In this document: positions 47,845 through 61,445 of the stretch, one piece after another | How the letters are laid out: every line of letters begins with the position of its first letter | Position numbering within the stretch: the stretch's first letter is position 1 | Assembly (NCBI GenBank): GCA_022885665.1 | Contig: JAGQDJ010000090.1 | Coordinates: 124,001 to 188,000, forward strand | Source: Triops longicaudatus | Lineage: Eukaryota > Arthropoda > Branchiopoda > Notostraca > Triopsidae | Reading direction: 5' to 3' | DNA: 64,000 nucleotides | The notes under the pieces: generated by a model | Seen by the model: the letters and a program-made list of their open reading frames with translations, nothing else | Database searches by the model: none | What the model was told of the DNA's origin: nothing | Translations under genes and position numbers: made by a program

Positions 47845-50800
47845 TTATGCAGTAGAGTCACCTTCGGTGGTTGCAGCAGAATCGATTCGGTTTTCTGATA
47901 GGTTTCAATGAATTGTGTGTCGGTGGGCAAAGAAATGAAAAGAAGGTAAATTCACTTTTTATCAAAGAAACAAGCAATTGTCTCAAAAAGGTACCTTTGG
48001 CGCTCAGTTCTTTCCACTTAGCTTTGTTTTCCGCTAGGTGTTCCTTCCACGGTCGCGGGACCGTAGTTCTCGCAGATTCCAACTCGGTCACTGCTGCGAT
48101 AACCGACTGTATAGTATTTTCGTCGTCCTTCGACCCTTTCTTGTTGCCTAAAAACCAGCATTTCCATTTAATTTCGAAGGCATTTACGAGGGCGCTCAAG
48201 ACGAGTTTCTCAGATGCTATGTTGAGAGAAAGGGAGGAAAAAAATTCTTCAGTCACGTACCGTCATTGTCTGCAGTTTCTTCCGATATTGACTCCCGGTC
48301 AGTTTTGGCAAGTAGCGGCGATCGAGGAATTAAAATGCGTTCCAGTAAGTCCCCCAAAACTGTTAGACTGGGCTCCACAATGAAATCAATAAAGCCTAGA
48401 AGGCGACGATAGGTCGGTAAGTACGTTGAGAGTCCGTTGAGAGTTTTAGCGGAGTTACCGATTTGGGATTCCGCTACTAAAGTCGTGTTTCGATCACACA
48501 GTGGACTATACGGTAAGCCCATTTCTTTTTCCAAATCTCCTTGCCGAAAAAACTCTTCCAAGAGCAAATCCGTCCATCTCTGGTGCAAGCTCCACGGCTT
48601 ACCAGGATGCGCCACGTCGCAACAGTGTAATACTAACGACAAAGCTTTCGACTTGTCGATACTGGGTTACGAAGTAGCTTATTAAGCAAAGTTAGGGCTT
48701 ATTATCTGTAACGAGAAATTACCTGACGTCAGGCATGGTCAACAACGCCCGGGCAGATTTGATCTGTTGGAAGTGACCGGACATGTCCGTTGCCAACACC
48801 ATGTCAATGACCAAGGAACGAAACTCTCGATAGTCTTCCCGCGACAGGTTTACAAGAATATTGCAGTCTTCTTCTTTCATTAATCTACGAGAGTAACCCA
48901 GAAAAACTGCAGGACAAATCTAAACCGAATCACCATACTTGAAAGCAGCACAAACATGATGATTTTCCAGGACAGCTCGGTCGTTATAGAGTAATGCCGT
49001 ATCTGAACCGGACATAATGTGGAAAGAATTGGTCTGCCCAGTGTGTTCGTAGTCATGAATAATAGCCGAAATAATGGCAGCAAAGATTTCCAAATCAGTC
49101 AACCAATTCTGTTCAGAAGCCAAGCATACTGTGTTATTTTCCCTAATACAATTACGTCCAAAGAAGTAACTCGTACCATCAATCCGGTTTGACACAGCAT
49201 ATACGAAACAGTCTGACACACATCTGCGGCATGGACGCTAAGCAGTGACGTAACGTTCCGACGGACGAAAAAATAAGAGGGAAAAACTGGTTATAAATAG
49301 TTACTTATACAGTATAATTATGGGTACCTGTTGTGGTACAAGTTTCGGTACTTGCTATACCCAGCTTCTACCAGAGTAAGAAAGTTCTCCAATGTATTTG
49401 TCGGAATCTGTAACAAAAAAACAAAAGTTACTTCTTTTACCCGAACCAGATTGCGCTAATTCCCTAAGGAAATATTCTAATCAACTGCACTGCTGGCCTC
49501 ATAGATATTAACTCTTAACATTGCACAAAAACAAGAGAACTTCCCCCTTCACTGCGCTACAAATGAAAAGAAAACAGAAATTTTTGCGACAAAACTTTTT
49601 CCCGGATTGCAATCTTTCTGCATTCCCTACAAGAACACCGACAGACTTTTCTGAAACAAGAACAAAAGCCCGACCAGAGCCCCCGCAATATTTTAGTCAT
49701 AAAGCTATTAAGATTTATACAGGGTGAGAAAAACTCGAAGCAGTAGGACTACATTTTCACGCTTTCACTTCGATGTGCGGTCTTGAATAACAAAACCCCC
49801 TGAAATCAACGCCCTTTCCCTTTTACGAGCGTTGCGTCCGGTTGTTGGCCATGGCCGCGCTTCTTGTTTCCTCGCGTGTATTCATTACATAACCCATCAC
49901 TTTTCCCAACCGACTCTCTGTTTAACGCAACTTACAAACAGGTACCGTGAAGCACTTTGGGCTTGCCATGGGGCTCGCGACATTGAAAAGATCAAGTGCT
50001 TCGCGGAATAATATGAAAGAGTGCTGTGCATAAAAAAGCCGTTAATTCGAGTCAAACTACGTCCATAATCAGTTGTACTACACGATCCAGAAACCTAATT
50101 CTGCGCTGGGAAATGGAGCGTCACTCTTATTTCTGTGGCTTACTTTAAATTTGTGAAGGACGCCGTAACGGTTGAGGAGATCAATGCCTAAGTAGCGCAA
50201 AGGAGATCCGCCAGAAGCTTCACTCAAAGCAAAAACGTCGAAGGACCATTCGTCGATCATCTATAAAAGATATCACGCATAGAAAGCTTATCTATAAACG
50301 AAACTTAACAAAACTAGAAGTCCAGTAGTAATTGTACTTTGAGGTGGCGAGCGACTTCGGAAGGAAATTGCAAAAGGGAAGAAGATGACATACGACGATA
50401 AATACGCTCGACAAAAATGCCAGCCCGAATGGCCTGAGCTACGGACCGAAACTTGGGCTTTTCTTCGCCCGAACGTCGAGCAGGGCCCACGGAATGCCGG
50501 GTAAAGGTTGACGCCAACCATGCCCGCACTTCAGGTGGCACAGCATCTGGTTGAACTTCAGACAGTTCATCTTCGTCATCGGCGAATCTCCTAGAGCAAA
50601 CAAGGAAGAGATCATACCCAGTTTTTCGGGCTGTCACAGCGACAGGCTTTAGAAGTAAACTAAGTCAGGTAACGAGCTTTACAGAATGAACAAATACAAT
50701 AGAGAAAAGTCTGAAAGAAACCTGGTCAGTAAGGCCGGAATCTTTTGTCTTTTGGTAGATCCGGGGAATTCAGGAGGGCAAAGTGAACGAGACAAAGTGC

Positions 50801-53800
50801 CACTGGAAGTCTTGTTGGTGAGAGAAGAATCCACCAGGCTTACAGGCAGACTTACTGTGGGATCCGTTACAGCAGTCCTTAATTATGATATGATGAACAC
50901 GACGGAAGCAAAGGATGGAAGGGGCAATAAGTTTATGCAATTACATATGGAAGAAGGAAAGAATACGAGATCCAAGAAAACACGACGATATAAGGAGAAA
51001 TAACATAAAGTATCGAAAACAAGTCACAAAGTTGACCGCATAGAACTTGCTAAACGGCGGTTAGTTATTTGGTATAAGGTAAGAAGCATGCCATGGAAAA
51101 AATGCTGATAAAAATACAGCTTGCAGAACAGGAACAATCCTGCTTACATGCACAAACAATACCTGGATTCATCCGAGTAGACTGCATCTAACACGCGAGA
51201 CGCAAACTCCAAATTCCTTTGCAGTACTTCCACCGGGATTTCGCGTTTCGTTTCTAACAATCGCAGCAAGCATTTCAAACTAGAATATATAAAAATTGCA
51301 ATCCAATGTCACAATCTAGGGTTCAGAATCACGCTGTTCAATGTTTCTTGATGATTTTTCGAACTAGGAAGGTAACTACTACGAAATAATATAATTCAAA
51401 TTTTAATGGGCATCTTATGTTTGATCAAAGAACTGACATTTTGCTTCATGCGTCTTTCCTTGAACGCCACTAACACAGCGAGTAAAATACTCGGCTTGCT
51501 AAATAATGAGATTAAAAAGTTCAAGCAAAAGGTCAAAGACCAAATGTCCTAAAAAAATTTTAAGATGTTTTATGGATCAAGTAAGCTTATTAAAATTCAT
51601 TACAGTCCTAGAAGATATCACCTATTGCTATATGGAAAAGAAAACCAATATACCGAAATGATGATTTGTCGCAGGCTTCGACAGTGTCCACAGGAGTATT
51701 TTCGATATCTAGTTCCAGCGATTCAAGGTTAATGTTATCCAAGTCTTCAACCATCGTTGGATTTCTGACAGTAGCGGTGTTCTTTTTTCCCGACCTTCGT
51801 ACTATGGTTAATGTTTCAGGTTCTGGAAGTATCCACAAAAACAGAGCAGGAATATACATCACCTTCATCACTGACAAAGCGTTAGTTCAAGTTGACTCTG
51901 TCTCAAGGCTCAAAAGGTGCAAAGCAACTTAATCGCAAGAAGTGATGAGCGAGAACAAGCGGTAAAGTAGGCAACTTAGCAGCTCAACTGTATTATCAAT
52001 CTTCACTACCTTTCGGTCTTCAGGGCATAATTCGCTAACCACATCACAAGCCTCATGCTACCAATTTGCATATCAAACATGGTGATTTGCATGTGGCAGA
52101 CGCTAGATTACTTCGCCGACTTCGTCTTTGTCATTGCTGATTTTTGATTTGCTGTTCTTTTTGGAAAGTAAAATTTGGGAGGGACAGGAGCTGTTAAATG
52201 TTGAAAGTATCCTGTCGATATCGCCGTCGAAAACGACAATGTATCCATCGCGCAAAAAGGACAAAAAAGTGAGGAATTTAGGAGTGCTCTGATTCTAACT
52301 CCAAGGGCTGATGGGAGGGCTTTCTTCCGTGCATTGATTGGTCCATTCAAATGATAAAAGTGACAGTGTTTGTTTAAGGAAACCTGAAAAGCTCGCTATC
52401 TTGCCTTTCTAACCCGACTTTTTAGCACACCTCGTCAGACGAACAAATGAAAATACAGGTTCAGCTTTAATTTGTTTTGAGAAGTTGATAGGCAGGTAAT
52501 TTTAGAATGATACTTGGTAGAAAAATAATCCCACCACTCCAAGGTTAAGCCCCCATTCACATTCCTAACACACCGCGCTACCCTTGAAAGTAAATATGTA
52601 CTCACTTGCTAAATCACCGTTACCAGAGGAGCAGCTAAGCGTGCTATCGTCTTTCGAAGATCCACCGCCCGCAACTGGGGAATACACAAACAAAAAATTG
52701 GTTTTATTCCTTTCGAAGGCACAGCCAAGACTTTTTCAAGTTTGAAGCAATCCTGAAGAAAAAAACTTTCTACTGACATGCGTGTTTTTAATGGTTATTA
52801 CTGACAATAGCTGGTTGTTTCCCAGCTTACCGACATTAAAGAAAGATAATCAACTATGCGACCGCCGCCGGATCTTTTCCACCGCGAGCGACGTAATGAT
52901 ACCGACGGCACCATTTTTCAACGACGTCAGTTTTAATCCCGTAAAAAAGACAAAGATCATTCCCTTTCATTCATTACCTTCCTTAAGGAAACTTAATGTT
53001 TTCACCTCGTTAAACTGACATTGATTGTCTCCAACCCACTTTTTCGGATGTACCAGATTAAGTAAAGGCAAAGTTTCACAATAAATCGAGCTGAAACTCT
53101 GGTCGAGAATTTAATTAGATGTGGTCCTAACATATTAACAAGCCTGATTAAGCCCTGCCACTACCGTGCACCAACCAACGAGTTTATTGTCTCTACTTAC
53201 ACTTTTTTATGGTTTCTACAAGACCTGAAAAGAAAGACTGCACTTACCCGATGATATAATCACAGTCTTATTGACACCTAATACTTATTGTTTCAATTTT
53301 TGCAACACAGTTTCAATATAAAAGTTTAACTAGGCTAGGTACAAACTACTAGTCTCTGGGAGGAATAGATATTCCACACTCACAAACCTTGACAAAACCC
53401 CCCACCTTTCAATTATAACAGCAGACGAATTGGATCTGACGCAAGATGCAGCTGAACCTGACGTGTTGCCTGGGTCACTATCGTAAAATTATGTTCGCAA
53501 TGGTGACTATAGCAACCACCCTTCTAACACTATTTAAGCATACCCCATCTCGCTTTCAACGGCAAGCTAAATCACAAATATTCTCGACATAGTCCTTAAT
53601 TGCTTTATACCACTGGAATGCAAGCCAATCACAGCAACAGTAACATGACTTGACAAATGTTGCCTATTTGTGAGAGAGGGGCTTGCATGATTCGCGCAAA
53701 TAAAGGTATGAAAATCGTAGAAAATGTATAAAAGTGCTATAGCGTGAGAGCAGGCAACTCATCGGAAGCGGCTTTGGTCAGTTCGTGGAATTCACATCTC

Positions 53801-55939
53801 CGAAGGTACAAAGCCAAAGTAGGCTACGCATGAGCTAAGAAGGCGTGACAAGGCAGCACTTTCTTTACATCAGTTGCATGTGGACGGGAAGGAAATCTTG
53901 GTAGTGTATCCCTCCAAGGAGACATACATTAATGGATTCATCAAGTAATGGATCTTGGTCCTCCTGGCCTGTGTCCAAAGAAAAGGGGGCAAGAAAATGT
54001 CAAGATGTTTAGTATCGCATTGCTTGACCACCGTCAAGATAAAACAAACTATTTGTGTTCGTTTGCTCAAAGAGCAGGCAAAAGAGTCGAAGGCCTGGAA
54101 CGTATTATTGAGCTGCTGACACCCTAGTTTATTGGAGGCCTATACCTTAAACTCCAGCTTTGTCCATCCTAAAGGTCAAGGAAGGATGCTTACTATCAAC
54201 CTTTGCTGCTAAAGGTTCCCATTTCCCCACATCGCAGTAGCCAGAAAAATAAGTTTAAATTTGATTCGAAAAGTCAGAAAATGCAACTACGACATCTGTT
54301 GTGAGCAGGCCCGTAGCTAGGGGGGTTAAGGGGTTACTTCCTAATGTTTTATTTCATAGTAGCGAAGATAGGCGAATACCAAATTCCAATAAAATTGCAT
54401 TCTGACCCCTCCCCCGAACCAAAATCCTGGCTACGGCCTGGGTTGTATGCTCACTCTTTGTATTAGTGCTAGAAAGTGTGCATCAGAAAAATACACAAAA
54501 ATATAAATCTAACAACTTGAGTTTTACGGCAACCGTGTGTGTATATTTTGAGGGGTGTACATTACTATTACATAAAGAAAAAGTACTTTTGCCCAATTGG
54601 GTAACGTACCCAGATTTGAAGGCACTGCTTTACAATTTCTAAATAGTGTACAAAGGAGTTCACCAACAAGGAAACTGGTAACTAATGACTTGCATAACAC
54701 CATCTCAAGTACCTAGTGTCTAGTATAGTAATCACGCCGTATTAGTGAACGGCTTCGGTACCAGTCTTCAAAAGAAGTTGTTTGCTTCCTGATTAAGAGA
54801 CCAGGGAAGAATTGTTGACAATCAACACGTCATTAGATGACAAAAGCATTTAGTTATAGCAGTCACCTATGGTTACATGTCACGCACAGGACAAAGTTAT
54901 GCACTGATAATCGCATTAAATCAGCTTTTCCAGATTCGAAACCAAGCCACTTAGCTCGTAGGTCTCTTTTACTTGATGAGCTAAAGTATGTTTTTCTTTA
55001 GCTTGCCCAAGTGGCGAAGGTTTGGAAGTAGATTCCGTGGTCTGTTCTTGTTTACTTTTCGATGCTCTACAGCTAACAAGGAGTGAACTAGTTTTTCCAA
55101 TAAACTTACGGGGAGAAATCCCTTTGAACAAAAGAGGAAGGTAAGAAAACTCCCCAACTCGCGCAAGGGCTTTCGTCTCAACTTTCCCTGAACTAATACA
55201 CAGTCAGATCGCCTTGAAGACGATTTAGAAACTTGTTTGAATTCTTAATAGATCTCATCCTTCGAAATTCTCCTCTTCTTTATTAAAGGGACGCCTCAAG
55301 ACCCTACAGGTGAAAAACTACGATGGATTTTCTCTTTTTTTAAACCAAAACAAAATAGACATTCTTTTCCTGACACTAAAAAAGCGACCTTACTATTTTT
55401 TCTGGGTCCAAGTTATTTTTCCCACTGAAAAGTTTTGGTCACTTCAGTTTCCTTTCTTATGGTTCTAGGTAGCAGACTAATTAAAAGGGTATGTTCAACT
55501 TCCATATCCTGACCAGGCCACCGTCAACACGAGACCCTTGCTCGGGGTGCTGTTGTGTTCTCTAGCTCACAGAGCTTGGAAAGGAAACGTTTTTCTCGCC
55601 TTAACGTTAACTCTTTAACTGCTTTTAATGCTTATAACATGACTCCCAACGTAAGCAGCTGACTGATAGTTTTCATCAGGGAGGATTTTAGACAGTCACG
55701 AGGAGCGAAGAAATCGTTCTCACTCCAGTTTTAGCTTGTTCGCTTCCACCACGCACACCATGCTGAAAACGGCGCAGCCAAAGAAAACAGCCACAATTGA
55801 AATTACCTATAACGTATGAGTAGCCGTCGAGCATCAAAAGACATTTGGATACCGGTGATGGATTGGTGAAAGTGGAAGACCGGATTTGGCCTCGGCGGGG
55901 TGGATCGCTGGGACATTGTCTTAGGCCTTCCTTGGCCAT
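47845..55939 (-). CDS. Pde1c: PDE1-type calcium/calmodulin-dependent cyclic nucleotide phosphodiesterase
   Basis: Firm exons from 5': 51654-51822, 51163-51279, 50338-50590, 50144-50260, 49328-49407, 49177-49237, 48939-49108, 48723-48884, 48459-48661, 48261-48395, 47995-48147, 47845-47894. Tentative upstream exons 52624-52674 and 55807-55939 (ATG at 55939) fit by phase and give 617 codons plus stop. PDE1 hydrolyses cAMP and cGMP and links Ca2+ to cyclic nucleotides. Seen: calmodulin-region helix RLKCLLRLLETK; DELSEVQPDAVPPEVRAWLA; KPKFRSVAQAIRAGIFVERI; metal sites HNSVHAAD, AIIHDYEH and HCCDVAHP; substrate-binding Gln in AESQIGFIDFIVEP. The intron right after that Gln is 63 nt and in frame. 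For exon 47995-48147 a second acceptor about 70 bp upstream is possible but leaves a 44-bp intron. An alternative start is MVEDLDNI inside 51654-51822. Confidence 0.9.
54306..54440. mobile_element. hAT-like MITE inside a PDE1 intron
   Basis: 135 bp beginning CAGGCCCGTAGCTAGG and ending CCTGGCTACGGCCTG, an inverted repeat with one indel and one mismatch. The flanks GTTGTGAG and GTTGTATG (offset by one base) look like a decayed 8-bp target duplication. No coding capacity. It lies in the long intron between the tentative first two PDE1 exons. Confidence 0.65.
54916..55203 (-). other. Open frame without ATG inside the PDE1 intron
   Basis: 95 codons with no stop, ending LSGLVSNLEKLI. The composition (Lys, Ser, Glu rich; PLLFKGISPRKFIGKT, then SKQEQTTESTSKPSPLG) looks protein-like. 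There is no ATG, and the only nearby acceptor (ATTAG before TTCAGG) has a weak pyrimidine tract. It could be an alternative terminal exon of PDE1 or a chance frame; the phase does not match the exon at 55807-55939. Confidence 0.2.
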
Positions 55940-58900
55940 TTTCTAATGACCTTAATAACCGGGAGAATCTCCTTGCCACGGCTTGCTAAAAAGCTCCAAT
56001 GCGGCAAGATTGGCGTTTGATATCGATTCTCAGAAGGGTCATGCCCCCCTCAAAAACTCCAGGCTGCAACTCTTAAAGAGAGCATCGCCCAGGCAAGTGA
56101 GATTCTTTTTATGTTTGCTAGACAAACGTGCTGATTAGGATAAACGCCTCACGAACAGCACAGCAAAAGTACGCCTCACGTCAACTCGTATATGCACACT
56201 GACACGCTCTGGCTCTCGTGGGAACGTTAATAGGTTCAAGTCAGGCCTTGGATCTGCTGTCGGCCTCCCAGTTAGGCAAAGACTGCCACGCGTCTCTTGC
56301 AATAAATTGAACTGTTTTCTCGGAAGGCTGATGTCTCTTTCCACGTGTGATGTGTAATAGTCGTCAGGTGCAGACAAGCTTGCTTTACAACCACATAATG
56401 GCTTCAACACAGGTTTAAGCAGCAGTAAGAGCCGCTGGAAAGGTGCTCCTTGTCCGGTGGTCTTTCCTGTACTGTTGGGACCGTTGCCTCTTGGCTGTGG
56501 GAGGGTGCCAAGGAACTATGAAAAGGATCGAGAGGGAAAAGTCAAGAGCAAGACATCTAGCGCGTACCTTATAGTTGGTTTTCCATGGATATACTGACAC
56601 TTCAGGCTTACGCGCGAACCGAAGGCTGCGCTTTATGACAACCGCTGCTCCACGAGCGATGCGAGATATACCCCAATTTATGGTAATTAGTAACGGGCGA
56701 CGGGTGATAAATGAGACGCAAATAGCCCCTAATCAATCCAAGATTGGTGAAAAGCTTGACATGCCAACCGTTCATTCCCCATGTCGCACCCTCCTTCGCA
56801 GCGCGGAAAGATGAGATCCTGTTCGTCCGCCAAGGAATTCCCGAGTCAGATGCTGGTATTAATTAACTAAATTCAATAACAGATATCTCGAAGGTGAAAT
56901 GTTACATATTTTACAGTTGATTGCCAGACGACTTAATAACAGTCTGTAATGATGAAAATTCTTTCCCTGTTCTTCTGAAAAGAAAAATAGAGTACTTATT
57001 AATAGTAAAAATAATTCATCAATGTATTCTTGTTTCTAATTAACTAATGGTAGGCCGACTAAACGTCGTCTCCTGTTTCTATTTATTTACCTAAAACCCC
57101 TAACGTGTCAAATTCGATGCTTGTTTTAGGTAAACAAGATAATGACTCACTACGGATTGGAGTTTACGTAAAAATGCTGTAAGAGCTTACAAACTTTTCG
57201 ATAGCAATGTCTTATTTTATTTTTGAATGTGGTGACGTCAAGATTTTTTAAATGGACGTAATTTGAAAAGTGGACTTTTCGTGTTTAATTTTTGGCAAAT
57301 GCAAATACAAATTATAAAAATGTCTCACGTTCAACTAAAGTTTTTTAATGGACAATCAGCATAAAAATTCCATAAATCAGGAGAACCGACTAGCAAGTTC
57401 TCGTCTTCAAAATCAAAGTCACTTCCACGAAAAATTCTAAATAGCTGAATCGACTTTCAGTTTGTCTATAATATAATTAAACTTATAAATGGTGAGCACG
57501 GTAACACCGGGATATTTTTTAAACTTTATATCCGTAAAAAATAAGCTTTGAGTTCCAGACTAGACGATCGTTCTTAGAAAGATTTTGACTCCAACATATA
57601 TGTTTAGGTAAATGCTTATTATCACAAATGTTTCACAATTATTTGGACGCACTTGGATGAAGTTTAAAAAAGCTCACACTTTGTTGGCAAAACGTAGCCA
57701 TATTTTGCTCCAACGTAGCCCTAATTTTTTAATAAGACTGCACGAAATGAGTGTGCTGTTATTCCCCGATATGCAATTTTATTGGACATTTGTTTGTCGC
57801 CTATGTTCACCATTATAAAACAAAACTTTCGTGTGTTTTTACCCCCTGAGCCCTCTGACTACGGGCTGGTCCCACCCCCTGAAACATTTTATAACAAACC
57901 GTATGGAAACTTTTTTTTTATTGTATACAAGTATAGGCCGAGGCCTGTTACTGGGTATGGAAATTTACCTTGCGGCCGTAGAGAGGCCTATTCGGAAATG
58001 CGGCATATCCAGCACGTACCGCTCTGTTTTGCTCTTTTGGCGCCTGTTGACTTAAAGCTTAAAGTTGCCGCCGCCCGAAAGATATTTTCCGCATTGACAC
58101 CTAGGACTTCGACCGGCTCTTTTATTTCAAATTCGCTAGAATAATTTATCTTTGAGGAAATAATCCATGACTCGTGAAAAAAATACTTTCATAAATGAAA
58201 GTGATATTTTCATAATTAAAGAAAACTACAGTTCATGAAGCACCCACATTAATAAAGAAAATCTCCCCAAAGGTTACTCATTCGACAGATCTTTAAGTTT
58301 ATTTTTCCCTTCTCGAAAGCTTCAAGATGTTGAACAAAGCTTCTCTTCGCTGCTTAGCGAAACGTTTGTCGAAGGGTGACAACCAGTATAAAAAGCGGAT
58401 ATCGAATATAGGTTGTCTGCCTACATCGGATATCCCATATCCCTTAAATGAAGGGTGCGTTAATCCGGATGTCAACAGTGACCTCCGTAGTGGCTGAACT
58501 GCTACTTGAGAACGCACTCTAGTTACACACCCTATGACCCCGTGTTTAATTTTTCATTACTATCATAGTGAATCATTCGTAATAAATAGTGACACTGAAC
58601 CTTACCTCCCAGGATCCTAATAGGCCTAAATGAATTTTCTGTGTAGCGGAAGGAAAACACATTGACTTTAATCAAACGAAGTTCCAGCTAGCGCATGGAA
58701 GCCAATCGATAGTGGCATTAACCATGTTAAATTGTGAAAAATTGAAAATGTATCCCAAACGAACCATCTCTTTACCAATACAGCCTTCTATAGTTTCCTC
58801 GTCTATTTTTAGTAAATTTGGATTTGCTACCATGGCAAAGGAAAGAACTTTAGGAGCACGGGCACCAACAAAATGCTCTCAGTTTACCTTTTCTCCCTAA

Positions 58901-61445
58901 AACCCTAAACTCTACAGGTTGCACAGCTTTCTTTTCTTTTATAATGATGTTTAGGTCTTCTCCGGTGTCCCCATGACAACACGTACGTCACTTGATTATT
59001 CTCTAGCGTGTGCAGGGTGTAACTATGAGCAATAACAGACTATTAACAGCCTGTGGGATCAGATTTGCCTCGCAAGAACAATAAAACTGGTTTGCTCACA
59101 AGGATCCATGTGGAAGGCTAATTAACGTTAAAAAAGTCCATTTCGTGAGCCGTTTCGAATCTCTACTTTATCACATGCGTAGTTTTCTAGCGAATTTGAC
59201 TCCACAAGGGATCCGTGTCTTTCGTAAGTACGAGGAAATTCTTAGCTTTCTACGGAGTTCGTAATCAAATTCTTCGAAGCTAATCCCGAAGTGTAAACTT
59301 ACGCGAGGGGAAAAGTGGCAACAGCTACTTACCTATTGTATAGGTGGCGCCGTCCATATGAAATGTAGCGCTTTTGCATTTTTTAAATAATTTCGCACGG
59401 TGTGCCATAGCCATTGCACACTACGAGATTATGGTCCAGCTGTCATTCAAGCGACACAGGACTATTTAACAGTCAGACAATTGAACCGTTCACTTTTTCA
59501 GCCGCCCTGCTCGGTTAATGTGCAAAATTTTTTCCTTGGAAGCGCTGTGTACTAACTTCACCATATGCGTGCAGAAGTGGGGATTTTTTCAAGCTCTAGG
59601 ACACCGATGTCGAAACTACGCACTTTTATTTACAATATTTTTAAATTATAAGTTGCTGCAAAGCAGGCTTTGTTTAAGCACTTGGATCTTCTCCCGTGCC
59701 ACTTTTGAAATGTCACCTTAAGTGTACCTATCAAGGTAGCCATCCCCTTGCTGACAATCAAATGTTTCCTCGTGTCTTACAGCCTACATGAGTAGGGTGC
59801 CGAAGCGTTTCCTTCTACAAGCCTGATTTGCGCATCCACGAGGCCCGCTTCATGTGTACGCTACGTGATGCGTACTACATCCCCAAGAGCAGTGGCTATT
59901 TTTCAAATGTAATCACGCCGTGTGAACAGACGACCAAGTATGTTCAACATCCATCAGCAGAGTTGCGTTTCCCCTTCAGTGTACTTCAGCCCTGCTCATC
60001 AACATTTGCATTTCAAGTACAGACATGATCTTCTGCACCTAAGTAAACGGCTTTACAAGTTTTTCAACTCCCTTGGCGAAGTGGCGCAGATCGTAACGAG
60101 CTCTTATTCTGATTGTCAGTTCTCAAGGCTGCTCTAAGAACCTCTGTAATGGGCAAATACACGTGGAAATCCGTCAGATGACTTTGCAAAAATCGTACAC
60201 TTGTGAAAAAATGTTACTGGCTGTAAAATTATGCTTTGTAATAATAAAACTCTTCGTACGAGATAATTTTATAAAATTCTTTGAACATTCGAAGTGATTA
60301 AGCAGTTTTACGACTTGTGATAGAGTATGGATATAAATAAGATGAATTAGGAAGCATCACGCACATGTTTTGTTTTCAGTCTTTGTGTGAAAGACTTTTG
60401 TGAACAAAATTTGTATAATGTATTTAACCGTTACGACGTACTTATGAGCAAAGATGTCAAAATTTATGTTCTCGAGTTGTATTGTGGTTAACGTGAAATA
60501 CATATCTATAGGTAAAAGGTCAAAAGGACTGGTTTCACCACAATGGCATAAATGCATTGTTTAATCCGTGAACTTGCCTTATTAGCTCCTGAGGTCACCA
60601 GGTGTACTGCATTTCCATAAAAACGCGACCCCAATAACGTGTTCTTTGCTAAAGTCACGGCACAGTGTAATAAGCCGACGCTGCAGAACAGGAGCGTTCA
60701 GAAAAGCCGAAAGTGTGAGACACTCACGCAACTGTCGTGGCGTTAGATATGGGAACTTTGTTGGATCCGTTTTTTACGGAAAGTACTTTACATCCTCATC
60801 ATGTGACGCTACATTCTTCTCATTTCGTGACCACTTAGCGACGTAATAAGTCCAACTCTTCTGCTGTAAAGCGAAATGACAGCAGATCTTTTTTGCCTGC
60901 TCTGTAACAACTCTTTCAAAATATTCTAAGCCCCACAGTCCTGTATACATTGCTGTAGCGTGAATACGCCTCAAAGATAACGCTGCACACGAAAAAGTTA
61001 CGAAAGCTCAAAATTGAGTTTTACGTAACAGTTGCCTAGGGGCAGTCAGGTTGACATTCGTTATCGTCGTTTAGGTATAAAAATAGGCAGTTCGACAAGG
61101 AAAAGATGACCCACTCTAAGCGCTCAGGTTCAGTTTTCTGGGCAAAGGAAGAAAAGGCCTGCTGTAAGTGCCCCGTGAAAACCAACAAAGTACAGTTGCT
61201 AAGGGAGATGCTTGTGATCAATAAACAGAAAATCCTGATTCCCCATTTACAGGACCTCACGCTAGCTTATTAAAAGGTCCTCAAACAAGTTCTTTGCGCT
61301 AATGAGGATCAACGTTAATCACTCGTGGCAGTAATTAGGAAAAAGTACAATTACAGGTATTAAGCAACGAGATTTCCCACTACGCATCTAGCGAAAAACG
61401 ATGCAAGAGCTCACGAACGACGTCAGAGCGTGACGGTAATTGCTA
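55940..61445. other. Gene-poor region upstream of PDE1
   Basis: Apart from the possible exons at 56135-56728, I see no gene. The ORF at 57782-58144 (+) has 120 codons with a Pro-rich block (VFLPPEPSDYGLVPPPETF) but no family motif. The rest is AT-rich, with no long repeat, terminal inverted repeats or tRNA visible. It probably holds distal PDE1 promoters. Confidence 0.45.
56135..56728 (-). other. Possible spliced upstream exons near the PDE1 5' end
   Basis: A convincing small intron (56516-56567, 52 bp, GTACGC...long pyrimidine tract...CATAG) separates two open stretches. Upstream (to about 56728) reads RSLRFARKPEVSVYPWKTNY; downstream, 127 codons to a stop at 56135 include NGPNSTGKTTG, which matches the P-loop pattern GxxxxGK[ST]. 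No ATG opens either stretch, so 5' UTR exons of a long PDE1 transcript are as likely as a separate gene. A single P-loop match without other motifs is weak evidence of function. Confidence 0.25.

Noticed and set aside
47871..48383. 170-codon plus-strand frame
   Set aside because: It lies antisense to three PDE1 exons whose minus-strand products match the PDE1 family.
57782..58144. 120-codon plus-strand ORF
   Set aside because: Some proline-rich order is visible, but no family motif, splice structure or promoter signal supports a gene.
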